From positions 310,001-374,000 of the forward strand of contig NZ_WHPF01000004.1 in the NCBI RefSeq assembly GCF_013106755.1: a stretch of 64,000 nt of DNA. The letters are read 5' to 3'. The position numbers and the translations under genes are program-made. The number at the start of each line of letters is the position of its first letter. Positions within the stretch are counted from its first letter, which is position 1. The notes below the pieces were generated by a model. It did not search any database, had not been told where the DNA came from, and saw nothing but the letters and a program-made list of their open reading frames with translations. This stretch comes from Limnovirga soli (lineage in GTDB: Bacteria; Bacteroidota; Bacteroidia; Chitinophagales; Chitinophagaceae). Of this stretch, positions 59,539-64,000 are shown one piece after another.

Positions 59539-60389
59539 GGGATTTTGGCGAAAACTTTAGCGATACATTCCAGTTTATTAAACAGGAATTTAAACCTTTA
59601 ATTACCTGCTTCCTGGTTATCTCAGGCTTTTTTATATTATCCAGTTCTATATTGGGTGGCTTATATCAAAAAGATGCATTTGGCTTTTTAGACCAATTCC
59701 AACCTGGTCTAAATAGTATACCGCAACGTGGTTTGTCAGAAACTTTCACCATTGGGTATTTTGCCTTTCTGATTGTTACGGTTTTAAATATTTCGGTTAT
59801 GCGCACAGTAGTGGCCGTGTATATGAAATTGTACGACGAAACCGGTGAATCGCCCAGTATTCAGGAAGTATGGAATATGTTTGCCCGTTATTTTTTCCGC
59901 ATTTTTTTATATTCCATTCCACAGTTTATTTTAATTATGGTAGGCATGATTTTTTGCCTTGCTCCCGGTATTTATTTTATGGTGGTTTTGTTGCCTTATC
60001 CATTTATGGTAGTAAATGAAAACGTATCATTTACCGAGTCGTTTAACCGCAGCATTTACCTCATAAAAGAAAACTTCTGGGTATCTCTGGGTACTTATTT
60101 TGTGGCTTATATCATTTATGCTGTAAGCTCTTCTGTAATTGGATTAATGATAGGCGCAATATTTGGAGTAGGTTCTTATTTATCTACCGGCGAATTAAGT
60201 TCTGCCGCTGCTTATGTAACCGCTGTATTAAGTTTGGTACAGTATGTTTTTTATATTGTATTCTTTGTATCGGTAGGCTTACATTATTATCATTTGGTAG
60301 AACAGAAAGACGGTACCGGATTAACGAAGCGCCTGGAAACTCTGGGAGATAATTCCGGAACTAATACCAGCATAGAAGAACAGTATTAA
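59505..60389 (+). CDS. Multi-spanning membrane protein of the SpoIIM-MoxR cluster
   Basis: A 294-residue protein overlapping the SpoIIM-like gene by 34 bases. After a polar N-terminus it has about six hydrophobic helices (e.g. PLITCFLVISGFFILSSSIL, FLIVTVLNISVMRTVVAVYM, IILVGMIFCLAPGIYFMVVL-like segment). It resembles glycerophosphodiester-phosphodiesterase membrane-domain or DUF4013-type proteins. No enzyme motif. Probably forms a membrane assembly with the neighbours; function unknown. Confidence 0.8.
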   Translation: MAQQKIQLGKLRDFGENFSDTFQFIKQEFKPLITCFLVISGFFILSSSILGGLYQKDAFGFLDQFQPGLNSIPQRGLSETFTIGYFAFLIVTVLNISVMRTVVAVYMKLYDETGESPSIQEVWNMFARYFFRIFLYSIPQFILIMVGMIFCLAPGIYFMVVLLPYPFMVVNENVSFTESFNRSIYLIKENFWVSLGTYFVAYIIYAVSSSVIGLMIGAIFGVGSYLSTGELSSAAAYVTAVLSLVQYVFYIVFFVSVGLHYYHLVEQKDGTGLTKRLETLGDNSGTNTSIEEQY

Positions 60390-60449
60390 TAAAAGTCCAT
60401 ATTGTATTAATATTTTTTTTGAACCGGGCAGTATAACAAAAATCAATTG

Positions 60450-60471
60450 TACTTGCGTCGCACACTTGTAC
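60450..60471 (-). repeat. Dispersed extragenic repeat, copy 28 (core A, -)
   Basis: TACTTGCGTCGCACACTTGTAC with CGTTCAGGGC beyond and CCGGGCAGTA before it. It interrupts the operon-like cluster between the multi-TM gene and the DUF4129 gene. Confidence 0.9.
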
Positions 60472-60608
60472 GTTCAGGGCTTAACGCAGCAATCAACAGC
60501 CATTAAAGAGTATCATTCCTGAACACAGTTAAGTGGTTAATGGCGATTCGCTTTAAGCGGCTAGTAGAAAACCGGATAGAATTATAATAGGGTATAATTA
60601 AAAAAGCT

Positions 60609-61304
60609 ATGAAAGCAGGGTTGTTTATTTTATTTTTTCTAACCTGTATTTGTTGTGGGGCACAGCAAAAACCATTGTATGATTCTGCACTGGTGCAAAC
60701 CCGTGAATTTAATGCAACCACCATAGAAAAATATAAGGAAAGCAGCAGCTTTAAATACCAGAACGAACTGGCAGAATCGCCTTCTCTATGGGATATGTTT
60801 TGGCACTGGTTTTGGAAAACCTATGACAATATCATGAAAACCGAGGGTGGCAGAACTACCATGAAAGTCATCTACTGGTTACTGGCCCTGGGGGCACTTG
60901 CTTTTTTTGTATATAAAATCAGAACCATGAACCGTGTGGCATTATTTGAATCAGTTGCCAGCCAGCAAACACCCTGGTATGCAGAAGAAGAAAATATACA
61001 TGCCATTTCTTTTGAAGAAGCCATTGCTAAAGCAGTAGAGGAAGAAAATTACCGGCTGGCCATACGCCTGCATTACCTGCAATGTTTAAAAATAGTAAGC
61101 GATAAAAACATTATTGCCTGGTTGCCCAATAAAACCAATAGCGCCTATTTAAACGAAATGAAAGGCACTGATTATTACCAGCCATTTAAAGCTATTACCT
61201 ATATTTTTGAAAAAGCATGGTATGGTAATAGCGCAGTTTTACCACAGGAATATGAGCAAATAAGCGAACAGTTTAACCAGTTTAACAAACAAATGCAGGC
61301 ATAG
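60609..61304 (+). CDS. DUF4129 domain membrane protein
   Basis: A 231-residue protein with an N-terminal signal or lipid anchor (FFLTCICCGAQ, a possible lipobox), a mid transmembrane helix (VIYWLLALGALAFFVYKIRT) and a C-terminal DUF4129-type region. That region reads FEEAIAKAVEEENYRLAIRLHYLQCLK, near residue 140, then AYLNEMKGTDYYQPF. DUF4129 proteins accompany MoxR ATPases. The stop TAG overlaps the GTG start of the next gene by one base (TAGTG), so the two are translationally coupled. Confidence 0.85.
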   Translation: MKAGLFILFFLTCICCGAQQKPLYDSALVQTREFNATTIEKYKESSSFKYQNELAESPSLWDMFWHWFWKTYDNIMKTEGGRTTMKVIYWLLALGALAFFVYKIRTMNRVALFESVASQQTPWYAEEENIHAISFEEAIAKAVEEENYRLAIRLHYLQCLKIVSDKNIIAWLPNKTNSAYLNEMKGTDYYQPFKAITYIFEKAWYGNSAVLPQEYEQISEQFNQFNKQMQA

Positions 61305-62497
61305 TGAAAGAGAAAAAGGGCAATAAAATATTCATCATCTTGTTTGCAGCATTGCTGGTGCTGTATATGATTGCGCAAGCCAATATGCCGCAAAAATTTG
61401 ATTGGAGCATAAGCCTGCGCAATAACGATAAAAACCCTTTTGGAGCCTATATTACTTATACAGAATTAAATCAGTTATTTCCAAAGGCGGAAATCACCAG
61501 CCAACGAATACCAGCGTATAATCTGTTGCACGATGCAAATAAAAATAATGCAGCTTATATACTAATTAACCCCGAGTTTAACCCCGGGAAACTAGATATA
61601 GAAGCCCTGCTTGATTTTGCAGCAGCCGGCAATACAGTTTTTATTGCCGCTATTGATATTGATAAAAAACTTAAAGACACGCTGGGTATAAGTATGAACG
61701 ATGGATATGAATTTGCCGCCAAAGATTCTACTTCCATCAACCTGGTAAACCCTGCATTAAAAAGCCCGGCTAATTACACTTTCTTAAAACAAACTATTGA
61801 TGGATTTTTCGATACTTTAAAAACACCAGCTACTACAACCATATTGGGTGTTAAGCAAAGTAACAATCCCAATTTTATTCGGGTTAAATTTGGTAAAGGC
61901 CAAATATTGCTGCATGCGGCTCCGGTATGTTTTAGCAATTATTTTATGCTAACGGATAATAACAAAGCATACACCGCAAAAGCCTTATCCTATATTCCCT
62001 CAACTGTACAGGAAGTAATTTGGGATGAATACTATAAATCAGGCCGGTTGGGTTCGTCATCTATGGTACGCTTTTTTTTAAGTGATGCTTTTTTATCATG
62101 GGCCTGGTACCTTACCCTTGCAGCATTGGTTATTTATGTGTTATTCGAAATAAAAAGGCGGCAACGTATTATTCCTGTTATAGAACCACTACGCAACACC
62201 ACTCTCGATTTTGTAGAAACCGTGTCATCAGTATATTATAGTCAGCATGATAATAACAGTATTGCCCGTAAAAAAGTGCAGTTTTGGTTCGATCATATCC
62301 GCCGGCATTATTACCTGCCCACCACCCATACAGATGAAGTATTTGTACAACAATTGCATCGCAAAAGTGGTGCGCCATTGCCTTTAATACAATCTATACT
62401 GGAACTGGTAAAAAAGGTAGAAATGCAACCGGTTGTAACAGACGATGTGTTGCTGGCTATAAGTAATAAAATAGATGAATTTTATACATTTTCCTAA
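61304..62497 (+). CDS. DUF4350 domain membrane protein
   Basis: A 397-residue protein with a GTG start at 61304 that overlaps the DUF4129 stop. A transmembrane helix is at the N-terminus (IFIILFAALLVLYMIA) and another near residue 270 (WAWYLTLAALVIYVLFEI). Between them is the DUF4350-type soluble domain (NPFGAYITYTELNQLFP, then GNTVFIAAIDIDKKL). No catalytic motif seen. The MoxR ATPase gene starts 11 bases later, so all three are in one operon. Confidence 0.82.
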   Translation: MKEKKGNKIFIILFAALLVLYMIAQANMPQKFDWSISLRNNDKNPFGAYITYTELNQLFPKAEITSQRIPAYNLLHDANKNNAAYILINPEFNPGKLDIEALLDFAAAGNTVFIAAIDIDKKLKDTLGISMNDGYEFAAKDSTSINLVNPALKSPANYTFLKQTIDGFFDTLKTPATTTILGVKQSNNPNFIRVKFGKGQILLHAAPVCFSNYFMLTDNNKAYTAKALSYIPSTVQEVIWDEYYKSGRLGSSSMVRFFLSDAFLSWAWYLTLAALVIYVLFEIKRRQRIIPVIEPLRNTTLDFVETVSSVYYSQHDNNSIARKKVQFWFDHIRRHYYLPTTHTDEVFVQQLHRKSGAPLPLIQSILELVKKVEMQPVVTDDVLLAISNKIDEFYTFS

Positions 62498-62508
62498 ACA
62501 GAATAATT

Positions 62509-63471
62509 ATGGAAGAAATGACAAATGTGGCACAACTAAATGATGCAGTAGCAAATATTAAAACTGCCATTGGAAAGATAATAGTAGGGCAGGAGCGTAT
62601 GGTTGAATTGCTGATTGCTGCCTTGCTGGCTGATGGCCATGTGCTAATTGAAGGTGTACCAGGTGTGGCCAAAACCCTTACGGCAAAATTACTGGCCCGT
62701 TGTATTCAGGTACCATTTAGCCGCATACAATTTACCCCCGATCTTATGCCCAGCGATGTGATTGGCACTTCAGTGTTTAATCCCCAAAACGGTAGCTTTA
62801 GTTTTAAGCAGGGCCCTGTATTCAGCAATATTGTGTTGATTGATGAGATAAACCGTTCTCCGGCTAAAACCCAGGCCGCTTTGTTCGAGGTAATGGAAGA
62901 AAAGCAAATTACCTACGATGGTACCCGCTATACTATGCCGCAACCTTTTATGGTGCTGGCCACCCAAAACCCCGTTGAGCACGAAGGTACTTACCGTTTA
63001 CCCGAGGCTCAATTGGATAGATTTTTATTTAAAATAGAAGTAAAATACCCCACACCCGATGAGGAAGTAAAAATTTTGCAACTGGCCGATAAGGGCCTTA
63101 ACCAACATTATGAAGAAGCTGTTCAGCCAGTTTTAAATGGAAACGAAATCATCTATTTCAGGCAGTTGGTAAGCAATATTCATATCGAGGAAAAAGTGAT
63201 GCGCTATATAGCCAGTTTGGTGTACGAAACGCGCAATAATAAATCGCTTTTTCTGGGTGCCAGCCCACGGGCATCCGTGGCGGTTTTAAAATCGGCAAAA
63301 GCGATGGCCGCCATTAATGGCCGCGATTTTGTAAACCCCGATGATGTATTAAGCGTGTTGCATGCCGTACTTTGTCACCGCATTATTTTAACCCCCGAAA
63401 AAGAAATGGAAGGCGGTACACCGGCAGATGTAATATCCGACATTGCCAAAAAAATAGAAGTGCCGCGATAG
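62509..63471 (+). CDS. MoxR-family AAA+ ATPase
   Basis: A 320-residue AAA+ protein with Walker A GVPGVAKTLTAKLLAR near residue 48, Walker B VLIDEINRSPAKTQAALFEVMEE, sensor 1 ATQNPVEHEGTYRLPEAQLDRF and a sensor 2 region SPRASVAVLKSAKAMA. MoxR ATPases act as chaperones that mature metal- or cofactor-dependent proteins together with VWA/DUF58 partners. The usual DUF58 gene is not next to it here; the following 380 bases are non-coding. Confidence 0.93.
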   Translation: MEEMTNVAQLNDAVANIKTAIGKIIVGQERMVELLIAALLADGHVLIEGVPGVAKTLTAKLLARCIQVPFSRIQFTPDLMPSDVIGTSVFNPQNGSFSFKQGPVFSNIVLIDEINRSPAKTQAALFEVMEEKQITYDGTRYTMPQPFMVLATQNPVEHEGTYRLPEAQLDRFLFKIEVKYPTPDEEVKILQLADKGLNQHYEEAVQPVLNGNEIIYFRQLVSNIHIEEKVMRYIASLVYETRNNKSLFLGASPRASVAVLKSAKAMAAINGRDFVNPDDVLSVLHAVLCHRIILTPEKEMEGGTPADVISDIAKKIEVPR

Positions 63472-63511
63472 GTTAATAAATATTTCGAGCCAGACTGTAA
63501 ACAAGCATGAA

Positions 63512-63537
63512 GCTTTACTTGCGTCGCACTCTTGTGC
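63512..63537 (-). repeat. Dispersed extragenic repeat, copy 29 (core A, -)
   Basis: GCTTTACTTGCGTCGCACTC then TTGTGC, preceded by GAGCCAGACTG. Confidence 0.92.
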
Positions 63538-63649
63538 GGTTGGTAATGCATGCAGCAAATGGATTTTGATAAGTAATGCTTACGAGAGTACATTTATATG
63601 AGGTATTTTAAATTCCAACTCCTGCTTTATTGATGAGCAGTTTGATGGC

Positions 63650-63675
63650 GTACAAGAGTGCGACGCAAGTAAAGC
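63650..63675 (+). repeat. Dispersed extragenic repeat, copy 30 (core A, +)
   Basis: gtacaagagtgcgacgcaag plus TAAAGC, with GCCCGGC about 25 bases on; inverted mate of copy 29. Confidence 0.92.
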
Positions 63676-63857
63676 CCTATGATGCACTACTGCCCGGCTA
63701 ATAAATCTTTCTTCACTTTTTACTCCGCAAAGTTGTTGATCACTATTATTACTAAAATATATATCAATAAATTTTTAATGTTTTTTGTTTCCCTTTTTGC
63801 ATAATTTTCTACTAAGTAAGCGCATCTTTCATTTTCAACACCAAAACAATAATAACG

Positions 63858-64000
63858 ATGCTTAAGAAAATTTTAAAATGGACAGGCATTAGCATTGCAT
63901 GCCTGTTATTAATTGTGATTGCTTTTTATGCAGTAGCAGCTTATAATACCTCGCAAAGGGCCAACAAAGTGTATACGGTACAATTGCAAAAGTTAACCAT
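63858..64000 (+). CDS. Start of a membrane-anchored protein (partial)
   Basis: The ATG at 63858 opens a frame that runs to the window edge (about 47 codons). MLKKILKWTGISIACLLLIV is an N-terminal membrane anchor, then AAYNTSQRANKVYTVQLQKLT. This type of start is seen on c-type cytochromes of Bacteroidota, but no haem motif is within view, so the identity is open. Confidence 0.6.
   Translation, partial: MLKKILKWTGISIACLLLIVIAFYAVAAYNTSQRANKVYTVQLQKLT

Larger units (their letters stand above)
63472..63857. other. Intergenic gap after moxR
   Basis: 386 bases with repeat copies 29 and 30 as a close inverted pair; no gene seen. Confidence 0.6.

Noticed and set aside
1704-63675. Dispersed repeats considered as a CRISPR array
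   Set aside because: Copies are kilobases apart, on both strands, without regular spacers, and no cas genes are present.

Overview
The window looks like a chromosomal segment of a Bacteroidota bacterium, most likely in or near the Chitinophagaceae. Support from the sequence: several secreted proteins with type IX secretion (T9SS) C-terminal domains, a PorP/SprF-like protein, futalosine-route menaquinone genes, TAnnTTTG-type -7 promoter boxes, a GH97 enzyme, lipoproteins with Bacteroidota-style signals, and AT-rich intergenic DNA. The genus is inference. I found no rRNA, tRNA, CRISPR array, prophage or intact insertion sequence.

Layout. 0-4 kb: mqnB-mqnD (menaquinone), then two 6-pyruvoyl-tetrahydropterin synthase paralogues, folE and fabD. 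4-14 kb: a T9SS metzincin protease, a cupin, a photolyase, a class IV PLP enzyme, a Nif3-like protein, a CdsZ-like zinc-ribbon protein, a secreted TPR protein and a DinB-fold protein. 14-20 kb: GH97 glucosidase and a secreted protein with five PPC repeats. 20-21.3 kb: two orphan exported proteins, each behind a near-identical promoter module. 21.4-31.5 kb: NarL-type two-component pair, recN, fabI, SemiSWEET, DUF2795, lolD, a sialate O-acetylesterase-like protein and pcm. 31.7-37.7 kb: a lipoprotein sulfatase with a catalytically degenerate tandem paralogue, a single-domain response regulator and a PafA-like phosphatase. 37.9-44.4 kb: an alpha-oxoamine synthase, an unknown secreted protein, acyl-CoA dehydrogenase, fabH, a small membrane peptide and scoB. 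44.4-54.1 kb: two giant PKD-repeat proteins with gliding-motility C-termini, then porP/sprF. 54.2-64 kb: a six-PAS histidine kinase, an RDD gene, an operon SpoIIM-like / multi-TM / DUF4129 / DUF4350 / MoxR, and the start of a membrane-anchored protein.

The most striking feature is not a gene. Almost every longer intergenic gap carries a short repeat with the core gtacaagagtgcgacgcaag followed by TAAAGC or CGGCGATGC. I count 29 copies by eye (about one per 2.2 kb). There are three interchangeable core versions between constant flanks, and neighbouring copies mostly alternate in orientation, often as close inverted pairs. Several sit just past intrinsic terminators. A second, different repeat is at 30603-30678.

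The genes are mainly housekeeping (fatty acid synthesis fabD/fabI/fabH, cofactors, DNA repair) interleaved with a secretion and polysaccharide-use layer (GH97, sulfatases, esterase, T9SS cargo). All calls are from reading motifs and translated sequence; no database search was run.
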